Assembly: GCF_014207135.1 (NCBI RefSeq)
Contig: NZ_JACHCC010000011.1
Coordinates: forward strand, 177,862 to 241,861
Length of the DNA stretch: 64,000 bases
Origin: Pedobacter cryoconitis
GTDB taxonomy: Bacteria > Bacteroidota > Bacteroidia > Sphingobacteriales > Sphingobacteriaceae
Direction: 5' to 3'
In this document: piece after piece, positions 8,587-18,700 of the stretch
Position numbering within the stretch: the first letter of the stretch is position 1
How the letters are laid out: each line of letters starts with the position of its first letter
Position numbers and translations under genes: made by a program
The notes under the pieces: model-generated
What the model saw: only the letters and a program-made list of their open reading frames with translations
The model's database searches: none
What the model was told of the DNA's origin: nothing

Positions 8587-10905
8587 TTAAGGCTGATACC
8601 CCTCATATTTATCTGTTAGCAGATTATGAATAAGTAATGAATGTGCAGGAATGGTCTGCCCTTTGAAAATAAATGGGCTATTATTAAAATTGGCCGTCAC
8701 TTCCAGCATTTTTCCAAAGGTCGTCTGCTGGACTAACCGGTCATTTGTTAACCAACCGAACCCGGTCATTTCTAGTTTCACAGCCATTTCATGCGTTTGA
8801 GCGAATATTTTAACCTGTTTTGAGATAATCTCCCTATACTTGGTCCAGGCCACCTGATCCAGATGATATAAAGGAGGCACATTATATAAAATCTCCTTCA
8901 GTGCCGTATTTTTAATCTCTCCCGGAACCTTCAGACTTCCCCATTCCCAGTGATGAGAGGTAATTACAGCATCATTGTAAACAAGTTGATACAAGGGTAA
9001 ATTGAAACGATTATCAAAATAAATATACTGGTATTCCTCTTTCAGCGGAGCCTGTAAACCATACCTCCCGGGAATACCACCGTCATTGGCATAATAGGCA
9101 CCGATAAAATATTCTGAGGCTTTATTTTTTCGCATATCTTCATCATCCCAGGCAATGACAGGCGTAGTCATCCCATGTCCGAAAGCAATCGTATTAGCTG
9201 CAAAATCATTCCCTACCTCGGTTCCGATGACCAATTGATACTGGTCCCTGATCCAGGTCATCCGCTTGAGTCTGGCTTCCAGGTCCTGCTGCTGATCAGT
9301 CATTCTTCCCGGCGTATAATCGTCCAGAATTTCTCCTGTTCCGTCACAATCTATAAACCACGAATTGAATTCATGAGCTGTATCTTTCATCAGTCCCTCC
9401 ATCCTTTGCTGCACTGCCAGTAGCGATAAAACAGGATTTAACTTTCTTCCCTGACCTAAAAATCCAGTAGCCGGCCGGCCATTTTTCTTCAGCACAAAAG
9501 CATTGTCATATAAAGAGGTATCCTCAAATTTTGCAGTCAGCCATTTTTCGTGCCCAGGCTGATGCATACTATGATAAGAATCGTAAGGCCCAATCAGATA
9601 ACCGCCTTCTTCTGCCTTCTTTACAAATTCGGGATGGATCTCACCTGCTACCCAATCATTTAATCCCAGCCAGGCATGTTTTATACCTGCCTGCTGCATC
9701 TCATCAATCATCGTTGTTGGTGCCCCTCCCCAGTCCTTTACTGGTTTTAGCAATCCATCATAGGCGTTATATAACAAAGCCTTGTTCAATTGATATAATT
9801 CCATCGGATTCCGCTGACCTTTACTGAGCAAAGACCGGGTTGTAGAATCCAGTTCAATGTCTTTCCAACTGGCGACATTATAAAAGTCCTTTCTTTTCAA
9901 AGCCTCATTTAATGCTCTGGATAAAAGTCCCTTTTGATACTTGCTAATATATTCGTCCTTTTTAAACTCATCCAGCGCAGCCAGAAATTCCTGACCAGCT
10001 TCTGCTCCATTTTCCCCAAACAACTTAAAAATCCATTTTGTCGGATTCATGGGGACGGCAGCCAGATCATGAATGATTTTGAGCTTCAGCTGTTTCCAGT
10101 TCCTGATATCCTCAGCTACAATAAATTCATTGTTCCAGATATAAATATGAGGCGCACCATATAACTTTCTGATATTTGCATTGTCCCTGGCTTTCTCTTC
10201 CAGCGTGATTACCGGATTATTTTCAGTTACATAAGTTTTATACGTTTTCGCGATAGATACCGGGTCATTATGAACCAGATAGACCCTGAATCCATATTGT
10301 TTATCCTTTACTGTAAGTGGGAACTCATGTTTAAACTGCAAAGCCAGTCTCCCTGCATGCGTATAGAATTCAAGTTCATTATTAAACATATTTCTGATGA
10401 CATAGACCAGGGCCTTGTCTTCAAAATTTGTCGCAAAGAATTGCATAGACAAATCCTGAGAACCAGAAATCGTGCTGTTTTTAGCAAAATGAGCCTGCCA
10501 TTTTTCGTCCTGTGCAGGAATATATTTCCCCTGATATAAAGGTATGGTTAGCGCTTTAAAGGCCGTTTCTACCCGCGGCCAGATCAGATGAGTTGTATCG
10601 CTGGCTTTAATATTAACATCCAGGTAGCCATGGTGCAAACCGAGTAAAACAGTCAGTCCATTTGAAAAATCCCAGGACAGCTGCGTTGCATCCTGTTTTA
10701 AGCCGCTGACTTTCAATTTAGGGCCTGGAGCAGAAATTACGTAGATTTTACCCTTTTCATCAATAGCTGTCAGGGAGAAGGTTTCCGGATTAACGTCCAC
10801 CTTAAGTTTACCGTCAGATAATCTTATGAGTTGTTTATTTTGAGCCTTACCCAGACTAAAAGCCAGAAAAAGGATAAATAATAAAAAATATTTCAGCAGT
10901 TTCAT
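8587..10905 (-). CDS. GH129/GH101-related glycoside hydrolase (putative alpha-N-acetylgalactosaminidase type)
   Basis: 772 residues with a signal peptide ending at GKAQ (about residue 22). An N-terminal beta-sandwich (about 25-270) precedes a TIM-barrel-like region with HAWLGLNDWVAGEIHPEF, WFIDCDGTGE (Trp516-Glu525, with Asp519 and Asp521 as nucleophile candidates), VIGTEVGND and TPVIAWDDED. A C-terminal beta domain closes the protein. These phrases resemble the uncharacterised Bacteroidota proteins grouped with GH129 and GH101, whose known members release GalNAc from O-glycans. The assignment is from memory and less certain than for the other hydrolases. Its ATG overlaps the stop of the lyase gene by one base (TAATG), indicating translational coupling. 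Confidence 0.5.
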   Translation of the reverse strand: MKLLKYFLLFILFLAFSLGKAQNKQLIRLSDGKLKVDVNPETFSLTAIDEKGKIYVISAPGPKLKVSGLKQDATQLSWDFSNGLTVLLGLHHGYLDVNIKASDTTHLIWPRVETAFKALTIPLYQGKYIPAQDEKWQAHFAKNSTISGSQDLSMQFFATNFEDKALVYVIRNMFNNELEFYTHAGRLALQFKHEFPLTVKDKQYGFRVYLVHNDPVSIAKTYKTYVTENNPVITLEEKARDNANIRKLYGAPHIYIWNNEFIVAEDIRNWKQLKLKIIHDLAAVPMNPTKWIFKLFGENGAEAGQEFLAALDEFKKDEYISKYQKGLLSRALNEALKRKDFYNVASWKDIELDSTTRSLLSKGQRNPMELYQLNKALLYNAYDGLLKPVKDWGGAPTTMIDEMQQAGIKHAWLGLNDWVAGEIHPEFVKKAEEGGYLIGPYDSYHSMHQPGHEKWLTAKFEDTSLYDNAFVLKKNGRPATGFLGQGRKLNPVLSLLAVQQRMEGLMKDTAHEFNSWFIDCDGTGEILDDYTPGRMTDQQQDLEARLKRMTWIRDQYQLVIGTEVGNDFAANTIAFGHGMTTPVIAWDDEDMRKNKASEYFIGAYYANDGGIPGRYGLQAPLKEEYQYIYFDNRFNLPLYQLVYNDAVITSHHWEWGSLKVPGEIKNTALKEILYNVPPLYHLDQVAWTKYREIISKQVKIFAQTHEMAVKLEMTGFGWLTNDRLVQQTTFGKMLEVTANFNNSPFIFKGQTIPAHSLLIHNLLTDKYEGYQP

Positions 10906-11681
10906 TAATTAAACAAGATATCAAAACTTTGACTATCAATAATCTCTTTGGTCACGACTTCCAACTGCTTGTAAACATTCCGATAAACGTAACCTCCCAT
11001 ACTAACCCGTTTTACCCCAAGACTTTGTAATTTTTCAAAACCAGGAAGTTTCGGCATACACATCACATGGACCGGAAGACGAGTCAGGCCAGCGATTTCA
11101 CTGATCTCCTGTTCCCGGATAATAAAAGGTAAAAACAAGCCGTCAATATCGGCAGTTTCATACAGTTTGATTCTCCTTTTAGCTTCAGTATGTGCATCTG
11201 GTAAATCCAGAATATACGTATCACAACGTACATTGATAAAAATCTCTGCATTTCTGGCTTTTAATGCATCCTTGATAGCTTTTAGTTTTGCTGTAAATCC
11301 GGCCGCATCCTGAATCGTCCGTTTGTTATCCCTGACCAGCGAATCTTCGATATTAATTCCTGCGACCCCTAAATCAACCAGCTTTAAGATATTGGAAACA
11401 ACTTTTTCCGGAGTATCTCCGTAACCAGCTTCCAGATCTACAGATACAGGTAGCTTAACAGATTTAACTATCCTCTCTATTATAAACAGATAATCATTGA
11501 AAGGCATATCCTCACCATCTTCATAACCTAAACTTTGTGCGACTGCTGAACTCGAAGTCGCAACTGCTTCAAATCCTGCCCGTTCATAAACTAAAGCACT
11601 CTGTACATTCCATACATTACCGATTAAAAGCAAATTCTCCTGATTATGGAGATCTCTAAATTTTTCAAATGATGTCATCAT
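10905..11681 (-). CDS. Isocitrate lyase/PEP mutase family protein
   Basis: 258 residues, cytoplasmic. Clear members of the isocitrate lyase/phosphoenolpyruvate mutase superfamily share WNVQSALVYERAGFEAVATSS, VSVDLEAGYGD (metal-binding aspartate and glutamate) and GVAGINIEDS, all present here. Substrate is not determined; relatives include 2-methylisocitrate lyase, PEP mutase, oxaloacetate hydrolase and many unassigned Bacteroidota proteins. It heads the operon with the GH129-like and GH29 genes and may handle a short keto acid formed from the released sugar (inference). An alternative start is the next codon, ATG at 11678. Confidence 0.85.
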   Translation of the reverse strand: MMTSFEKFRDLHNQENLLLIGNVWNVQSALVYERAGFEAVATSSSAVAQSLGYEDGEDMPFNDYLFIIERIVKSVKLPVSVDLEAGYGDTPEKVVSNILKLVDLGVAGINIEDSLVRDNKRTIQDAAGFTAKLKAIKDALKARNAEIFINVRCDTYILDLPDAHTEAKRRIKLYETADIDGLFLPFIIREQEISEIAGLTRLPVHVMCMPKLPGFEKLQSLGVKRVSMGGYVYRNVYKQLEVVTKEIIDSQSFDILFN

Positions 11682-11746
11682 AATCTAAAAATACCTCTTG
11701 ACAACCAAAAAACTGACAACTATTTTTTTTATGACAGGAATAGGAT

Positions 11747-11941
11747 CTAAAAGATAGCATCGTCTAATTTGATATCTTCAATACCGTGCTTTAACAGCCA
11801 TTTTCTGAAGTGGCCAGGATCCGGGGCCCTGTGATGAATGATCCCACCGTCTTTCAACAAAACTGTAAAGATATCAACGGCACAAATAAACTTGCGTAAC
11901 AGCTGGACAGGATAATCAAATCCCGGATAGGTATCAGTCAT
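11747..11941 (-). CDS. Small hypothetical protein
   Basis: 64 residues, not recognised. The composition is protein-like, with a mixed hydrophobic core (FICAVDIFTVLLKDGGIIHH) followed by a charged helix-like end (HFRKWLLKHGIEDIK), and no signal peptide. A purine-rich GGAAAGAGA lies about 6 nt before the ATG. It stands alone between the lyase operon (66 nt downstream) and the LuxR-type regulator, with structured spacer DNA before it. It could be a small cytoplasmic protein or a chance ORF. Confidence 0.5.
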   Translation of the reverse strand: MTDTYPGFDYPVQLLRKFICAVDIFTVLLKDGGIIHHRAPDPGHFRKWLLKHGIEDIKLDDAIF

Positions 11942-12002
11942 ATTAATCTCTTTCCAATACTAAATTCATTTTCTTATTGCGAATAGTAAAAAAATACAGT
12001 AA

Positions 12003-12052
12003 TTTGAAATACAGCACTCCCATGAGCTATACTTCAAATACTGTATTTCAAA
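12003..12052. repeat. Perfect 12-bp inverted repeat with an overlapping second pairing
   Basis: TTTGAAATACAG at 12003-12014 is the exact reverse complement of 12041-12052. A second, overlapping pairing joins 11993-12008 to 12033-12047 with one bulged base, because a TTTGAA-TACAG-like unit occurs twice in each orientation. It lies 62 nt before the small ORF at 11941 and 137 nt past the LuxR-type gene. It could be an operator cluster or a transcribed hairpin. Confidence 0.5.
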
Positions 12053-12134
12053 ACACACCCGAAGGGTTAAACACCTGTTCACAAAACTCGTCACATCACC
12101 TGGAAAACCCAATACGTAAAAACAAGTAAATCTT

Positions 12135-12152
12135 ATACGTGAAACCACGTAT
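12135..12152. terminator. Short hairpin after the LuxR-type gene
   Basis: ATACGTG / CACGTAT with a 4-nt loop, 36 nt beyond the stop of the LuxR-type gene on the minus strand. The following minus-strand sequence has only a weak T tract, so intrinsic termination is possible but not strong. Confidence 0.3.
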
Positions 12153-12188
12153 TTTAGGGATAGAGCCCATTTAAACAGAATACGGATA

Positions 12189-13109
12189 TTATTCGCTAAG
12201 CTTATTGATCAACTCAACTTTATTGGAGACCCCAACTTTAATAAAGATATTCTGTACATGTTTGGAGACCGTTCTTTCAGAAATAAACAATTCTTCAGCG
12301 ATAGATTTATACTTAAGTCCTTTATCTATCAATTTCACGATACCAGTTTCACGTACCGTTAAATTATACCGTTTGCAGTTCAGATCATATCTTTCCTCCT
12401 GTAACAGTTGTCCCTTATTCATCTCCAGCAGCAGTTTATACTCTGCCTTAGAGTCTTTAATTGACTGCCTGATAAAGATGATAGTCATAATACAAAAACC
12501 AGTATTACAAACCAAAACTTCTACCAGCTGACTACTGTCCAGGTAAACAACTACCGGTACCATAGACCAGGGTAAAACAGCGCAGCAGACAATAACTGCA
12601 TTGATAATATTCTCATTGTTTACATTTTCCCGAAGTTTCTTATAGACCTCTTTAAAAATCACATAAACAAAATAACCACCATACAGCATCGGAATAAATA
12701 ACCCGCGATCACGCGCATGTATTAAATTTCCATCCAGCGTATAACCAATCACAAAAAAGATTATAAATGGCAACACTATGAATAGAAATATTCCATATTT
12801 CGCCTGAAAACGAAGTTTTTGCAAATCATATGCCTTATAAAAATAATAGGGGATATAAGCAGCCATGACAAAACCACTACTATAGGCTATAATATTCTGA
12901 AGAATAATCGGCAGTGGAATATTTGGATCCGGTAAAAGATTTGCTCCGACATTATAAAACAATAAGAGCAGCAAGAGAATCAGATATAATAACCTCTTCT
13001 TATCCTGTGGCCGCGATAGGTAATAGATAAACTGAAAAAAAAATATCAGACTTTCGAATAACACAAAAATGAAGGTTATCAGCTCCATTTCTGTACCGAA
13101 GACAAGCAT
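12189..13109 (-). CDS. Membrane-anchored LuxR-type transcriptional regulator
   Basis: 306 residues. The first 220 or so hold about six to seven hydrophobic helices (for example FIFVLFESLIFFFQFIYYL and LLYLILLLLLLFYNVG). The C-terminal 65 residues are a LuxR/GerE helix-turn-helix: LTVRETGIVKLIDKGLKYKSIAEELFISERTVSKHVQNIF. This membrane-sensor plus HTH plan is common in Sphingobacteriaceae; the signal sensed is unknown. The start could instead be the ATG at 13088 (MELITF), which places the first helix right at the N-terminus. It is downstream of, and on the same strand as, the Gfo/Idh/MocA-DUF1080 operon, 91 nt from its last gene, and may regulate it or be read independently. Confidence 0.85.
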   Translation of the reverse strand: MLVFGTEMELITFIFVLFESLIFFFQFIYYLSRPQDKKRLLYLILLLLLLFYNVGANLLPDPNIPLPIILQNIIAYSSGFVMAAYIPYYFYKAYDLQKLRFQAKYGIFLFIVLPFIIFFVIGYTLDGNLIHARDRGLFIPMLYGGYFVYVIFKEVYKKLRENVNNENIINAVIVCCAVLPWSMVPVVVYLDSSQLVEVLVCNTGFCIMTIIFIRQSIKDSKAEYKLLLEMNKGQLLQEERYDLNCKRYNLTVRETGIVKLIDKGLKYKSIAEELFISERTVSKHVQNIFIKVGVSNKVELINKLSE

Positions 13110-13200
13110 ATGAGGAAAAGATTAATGTGATTAAAACAAAATCAAAGCACAAATAAAGCGTTTTTAAACGAATAATTCCTTCAATCTCTGTCCTGTACTG

Positions 13201-14286
13201 CTAAGAAAATTTAACGATCTGTCCTGTTCTTACCGATTCATCACAAGCGAATGCAATAGTCAGACTACTGATCGCATCATTTGTAGGTTCCGTCAGATCT
13301 ATATCTTCCAGAACTGCCCTCAAAAAATAAAGCTGTTCCCTGTTACAGAGTTCCTGATGATCTGGCTCATCGGTCAGATCAACCCACCTGTCCTCCCTGG
13401 CAAAACGATCATCCGTATCCAGTTCAGCATAATGTACTTTAATTGATTCCGTTTTTGTATGTGCATCAATAGAAGCAGATTTACCGGCAGTCCCAGCATC
13501 TCTGGCTATAATAGACACTGCGCCCCGGGGCCCGATCACATCTTTCACAAAAAAGGCCGTTTCACTTATCATAGGTCCCCATCCGGCTTCATACCAGCCA
13601 ACAGATCCATCATCAAAACGGATCTGCAACTGCCCGTAATTATAACTGCCTTCAGGAATATCCTCAGTGAGTCTGGCGCCGATAGCACTTACCTGAACTG
13701 GTTTAGCACGCGTCATCTGACACATCACGTCAATATAATGAACACCACAATCCACGATGGGGCTCAGGCTTTTCATCAGGTTACGGTGTACTGTCCATTT
13801 CTCTCCCTGACTCTGCTGATTTAAATTCATCCGCATCACCAACGGTTTTCCCATTTCTGCCGAAAGCTTTATGAATTGCTGCCAGGAAGGATGGTATCTT
13901 AAAATGTAACCTACCAACAACTTTCGTTTAGTTTTTGCAGCAACTTCCGCTACCCTTTTTGCTGCTTCCACTGAATCAGCAATTGGTTTTTCAAGAAATA
14001 CATGACATCCACTTTCCATCGCACTGATTGCAAAAGCTTCATGAGTATCAGGGTAAGTAGAGATACATACTGCATCCGGCCCGGTTATTTTCAGGGCTTC
14101 TTCAAAATCATCGAACAATGGATAACCACCGCCCAACTTTTCATTTAAAGCTATTTTGCTGTTTCCCCTCGAAACCAGCCCGCATAATTCAAATCCATCC
14201 AGCGTATGGTAAGCGGTAGCATGGGAACGCCCCATGTTACCGCAGCCTACTACGAGAACTCTTATTTTCTTATTTTCCAAAGACAT
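13201..14286 (-). CDS. Gfo/Idh/MocA family oxidoreductase (cytoplasmic)
   Basis: 361 residues, no export signal. The N-terminal Rossmann fold has VLVVGCGNMGRSHATAY, followed by the family EKP motif in HVFLEKPIADS, where the lysine takes part in catalysis. The C-terminal alpha/beta domain contains DCGVHYIDVM with the conserved histidine. These enzymes oxidise or reduce sugar hydroxyls with NAD(P). It is the last gene of the four-gene operon from 20511 and lies 12 nt after the preceding oxidoreductase. Unlike its two siblings it lacks a twin-arginine signal, so it may reduce in the cytoplasm a keto sugar made outside (inference). Confidence 0.88.
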   Translation of the reverse strand: MSLENKKIRVLVVGCGNMGRSHATAYHTLDGFELCGLVSRGNSKIALNEKLGGGYPLFDDFEEALKITGPDAVCISTYPDTHEAFAISAMESGCHVFLEKPIADSVEAAKRVAEVAAKTKRKLLVGYILRYHPSWQQFIKLSAEMGKPLVMRMNLNQQSQGEKWTVHRNLMKSLSPIVDCGVHYIDVMCQMTRAKPVQVSAIGARLTEDIPEGSYNYGQLQIRFDDGSVGWYEAGWGPMISETAFFVKDVIGPRGAVSIIARDAGTAGKSASIDAHTKTESIKVHYAELDTDDRFAREDRWVDLTDEPDHQELCNREQLYFLRAVLEDIDLTEPTNDAISSLTIAFACDESVRTGQIVKFS

Positions 14287-14298
14287 TTTATAATCAGA

Positions 14299-15756
14299 TT
14301 ATACACCTAAACTCCATCCCTGACGATATTCTCTTTTGATAAACTGATTGACCTCGTCAAAATTGGTCACCCTTAAGTTCTGTTTATCCCAAAGCAATTT
14401 AATATCTCTTCCCGGATAATCAAATCCACTTCCTCCTGCTTTGGCTTTCTGCACCTCTGTACCCCTGATAGCCAGATTCGCAATCAGCAGCGTTTCGGTC
14501 AGCGGCCCGGCAATATCAAACGGAGAACTTAACCTGATCTTGCCATAACCCGCAATAGCTGCTTCCACCCATTGCCAGTAATGCCCGTCCACTCCACCAG
14601 GTACTCTTTCTATCTTCTGTTTAGTATGTACTTCACTATTTCTTGATAAAGGTAAAAGCCTTGGGTTTGAACCATAGACATCACACATCATTTTGCCTTT
14701 AGTACCTTCAAACAATACCCCGTTTGTTCCAAAACTTTCATTGGCACCCAGCTCTTCAGGACGGGCAGGTTTAATTCCTCCATCCATCCAGTGTATCTGT
14801 AAATCACCTTTTGTCTTTCTGGTTTTCTCAAAAGTCATGATCACATGACTTGAAGGAGGACAGCTTTCCGGAAAGTACCCACGCTTAAATTCATCTACAT
14901 ATATACTCCCCACGCTACACTGTACATCCATTGGTGTACTTAATTCCAGTACCCTGAATGGAGGCTCAACCAAATGACAGCCCATATCACCTATAGCGCC
15001 TGTTCCAAAGTCCCACCAGCCCCTCCAGTTAAAGGGAACCAATTTCTCTATATAAGGTTTATTCGGTGCACTTCCCAACCAGAGATCCCAGTTCAGTTCT
15101 TTCGGAACGATGCCACCAGTAGAGGGCCAGGGGATTCCCTGCGGCCAGATCGGACGATCTGTCCAGCAATAAACAGTATGAACTTTACCAATTACCCCAT
15201 CGTCACACCATTCCTGTAATTGTCTCACCCCATCACCTGATGCTCCCTGGTTACCCATCTGTGTGACCACCCGGTAACGGCTGGCCGCTTCGGTCAGCTT
15301 TCTTGCTTCGTAAATATCATGCGCCAATGGTTTCTCTACATAAACGTGTTTACCCAGTTGCATAGCAGCCATAGCGATCATCGCATGATTATGGTCTGGC
15401 GTTGAAACCACGACTCCATCAATATTTTTCCCCTCTTTATCCAGCATCTCCCGGTAATCCTTATAATATTTTGCCTTCGGGAAGCTCTTCACCGAAGCCG
15501 CTGCCCTCCTGTCATCCACATCACAGAGAAAAGCAATGTCCGCTTTCCCACCCTTATAGATATTACTCAGATTACTTTCTCCTTTTCCACCCACACCTAC
15601 TCCTGCTACCATCAGCCTGTCACTGGGTGCCAGGAATCCATTTCCACCTAAAACGTGTCTTGGTACAATCATAAATGCTGCGGCAGCAATCGCAGAAGTT
15701 TTGATAAAGTCTCTTCTTGAATTTCCCGCAGCCGAATCTTTTTTTTCCTCAGTCAT
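14299..15756 (-). CDS. Gfo/Idh/MocA family oxidoreductase with twin-arginine signal
   Basis: 485 residues from the ATG at 15756, preferred over a GTG at 15777 because the signal is then N-terminal. A Tat signal, NSRRDFIKTSAIAAAAFMIVP, precedes a Rossmann domain (VAGVGVGGKGESNLSNI), the motif YVEKPLAHD, and a C-terminal domain with DMGCHLVEPPFRVLE. This is the long subfamily typical of Bacteroidota and Planctomycetes. Tat export implies cofactor loading in the cytoplasm and function in the periplasm. It lies 27 nt after the DUF1080 gene in the operon. Oxidation of a glycoside at C3 is the best-supported idea from the DUF1080 neighbour, but the substrate is unknown. Confidence 0.87.
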   Translation of the reverse strand: MTEEKKDSAAGNSRRDFIKTSAIAAAAFMIVPRHVLGGNGFLAPSDRLMVAGVGVGGKGESNLSNIYKGGKADIAFLCDVDDRRAAASVKSFPKAKYYKDYREMLDKEGKNIDGVVVSTPDHNHAMIAMAAMQLGKHVYVEKPLAHDIYEARKLTEAASRYRVVTQMGNQGASGDGVRQLQEWCDDGVIGKVHTVYCWTDRPIWPQGIPWPSTGGIVPKELNWDLWLGSAPNKPYIEKLVPFNWRGWWDFGTGAIGDMGCHLVEPPFRVLELSTPMDVQCSVGSIYVDEFKRGYFPESCPPSSHVIMTFEKTRKTKGDLQIHWMDGGIKPARPEELGANESFGTNGVLFEGTKGKMMCDVYGSNPRLLPLSRNSEVHTKQKIERVPGGVDGHYWQWVEAAIAGYGKIRLSSPFDIAGPLTETLLIANLAIRGTEVQKAKAGGSGFDYPGRDIKLLWDKQNLRVTNFDEVNQFIKREYRQGWSLGV

Positions 15757-15783
15757 AAATTTATTCTTTACAAACACGATTAA

Positions 15784-18700
15784 TTATTTACCTAAATCTT
15801 TGATCCTTATATTTTTGAACTCTACCAATGAACCATGGCCAAGGAACCCAATATGACCACTATCCCGTTTCAAACCGGGATGTTGCTGTCCATCCGGGGT
15901 ACCATTTTTTCTCGCTTCAGTAATATCAGCATCCAGAATCACCGTACCATTTAAAATGACTTTGATTTTAGGTCCTTTAACCACTACCTCCTCGTAATTC
16001 CACTCGCCAACAGGTTTCAGGAAACCTCTTTTTGCCGGTATCGTCCCATAAATAGATCCATGATACTGATAGACATGTAAGTCTTTGTAAATAGGTGCTT
16101 CATTATCCAGAATTTGCAGTTCCATCCCCTCATAAGCCGCGTCACCTGCCAATGGTGCCCTGATACCCAGGCCATTATTTGCCCCTGGAGTGAGCTTGAA
16201 CTCGAAACGGAATATAAAATTACTGTACTCCTCTTTCGTAAACAGATTACCCCCCGAACCTTTACCCGGTTTCGGACGGATGACCAGATTTCCGTTTTCA
16301 ATCACATAATCAGTCGTATTACCTGTCCAGTTATGCATATTAGTTCCATCAAACAGCGCCTTAAACCCCTCCTTCTTTTCAGCTGCACTGACTTCATAAG
16401 GTTTTACCTGTGGAATCTCCCTGATATAAATATCCCGATAAGCAACCGGAGAACCATGTGCCTGCAACTCAATCTGCTCCTGGCTGAAAATAGGCAGATT
16501 CCTGTCCCAATAATTTTCCAGGATTACATTATCTGTAACCAACTCTCCGTTCAGGTAAACCGTCACCCGGTCACCTTTCATTAAAATCCTGAAAGTATTC
16601 CATTCATCCAGCTTATTATCAGCTACTTTCAGGGGTTTACTTTCGTTAACCTGATTATTATACAAACCTCCCGAACCAACCTGCGCACCATCCTTAATAC
16701 GGGCTGTATCCCAGATCTGTACCTGCGGAGAACCTCTGAGATAAATACCAGCATCACCTTTTTGCTGGTGATCATCGATAATTTTCCAGTCTACCAGCAT
16801 TTCAAAATCACCATATTTTTTGATTGTCGCCAGGTTATTACCATGACTCTGAAACAGTAATTCTCCGTTCACAACCTTCCAGCTGTCCAGCATTTCGAGG
16901 TTCGCTTTCTGTTGTGCTGCTGCTAATTCTTTTGGGTCCATCTTAGCTCTTTTGATCGGATCTTCCACCAATCCCTGCCAGCCAGTCAGATCCTTTCCGT
17001 TAAACATGGCGACGAAACCTTCACCCTGAGGCATTTCTGCCAAATACTTCCGGATAGCCTGTTTCTGATATTCACTATCATTGCCCTTCAAAGCATTCAT
17101 TGTTTTGGTCAGCAACTCTCTGACTAAACTACCCTGATAAGACTTATCTGCCAGAACAATGTTCATGACAGTATTAGCCGCATCAGCCTGTAAATCTGCA
17201 TCGTCCAGATATTTACCAGCAAAAACAAAAGAATTAAAGGTTTTAGCTTTTTCCAGTTCTTTTAAAATCTGTTGTTTTTGTCCGGTTGTTTTAGCCTGTG
17301 CCATGGCTTCTCTCAATAACAATACACGTTGCTCCGCAGGATAATCTGCTTTCCTGATCAACCCCAGATAGCCGATCAAAGCCTCATTCTGGTAATCACT
17401 GTTACTGGTTTCTCTGGCCACACGGATCAACTGACCGGCGGCCCCGGTATCAGTCCAGGAGGTTAAAGCATCAAGCGCTGCCTTTTTATTTTGCTCATTA
17501 CCAGAATTAAAAGCCTGTTGAACCGCTTCCAGTGATTCCTTTCCACCCAGATTAGCCAGAATCTTATAAAAGAGCCATTTCTTATCTGCAGCTGCTGCAT
17601 TCATCTGTTGAAGCACTAAAGCAATCTGCTGTTCTCTCGATGTTGTTCCACGTTGCGCTGCGATAACAGCCTCCTGCAAATTTATCAAAGCGGCCGGATC
17701 AGCAGTTTCGTTCAGCAAAGTAAATAGCCTGGGCAGATTATCAGCAGTCACCATATATTTCAAAGCACCGAAAGCTGTGCTCCTGACCTCCTGATTTTTA
17801 CTTTTCAGCAAATCATAAACAACGTTTAACTGACTATTCGCAGCCCTGGAAGCCAGTAAATTAATTAAAGCAACCTGAACAGCCGGATTTGCTTTAGGTA
17901 TAAAAGACGCTATCCCGGCCGGGATAGCCGTTCCCTTCATTCTATGAATAGCCCCGGCAACTTCATTAACCGTTGCCGCATCCCCTTTGCCCATTATGCT
18001 TAATAAATCGTCAAGTACTTTATCCTGACCTATATCCGCAGCTGCGTTAATTGCCGCAAACTTCAGTGACTGATCTTTACTGGTTAACAGCTTCAGTATG
18101 GCTGGTAATGCATCTTTTGCTTTGTTAGCGCCAAGCATACCAACTATTTCTGTACTGGTTACCGGATCGGATTTCTCCATTTTATTTACCCACAAATCTG
18201 TATTTGCAGTATTCAAACCGGGAGCAGCAAATTTTAAGGCTGCTGCACGGTACTGGCTATTTTTACTATTAACAGCTTCCATTAAAATAGCCGTACTTTC
18301 ATCTTTACGGCTGTCTGCCAAAATTTTCAGTGCAGCTGTACGGATATGTACCTGATTATCTGCTGTAGTTTTCTGCACCAGGGATTCTGCAATTTTACCT
18401 GCAAGTACAATGTTTCCATCTTTAAATAACCTTTCAGCATATAAAACTGCAGAAGCTGTAGCATTCGTATTTTCAAATTGATATCCGCTTTTTTCAGCAG
18501 CCCCGGTAATTACTTTTTCGGAAGCTGGATCAGCAATATCAGCTAGTGCATTTAAAGAGATTTTAATCAGATTCGGACTATTACCTTCCGCTAAAACAGT
18601 AATTGCCTGTACAGCATCTTTTGAACGGATCGCTCCAAGCGCATTGACAACAGCAAGCTGCGCTGTCCCGTTTGCTGTTGGCAGACTGGTCAGCAAAGCA

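Noticed and set aside
11966..12148. 60-codon minus-strand ORF in the spacer after the LuxR-type gene
   Set aside because: Cysteine- and aromatic-rich composition unlike a protein of this genome, no signal or motif, and it covers the inverted-repeat cluster.
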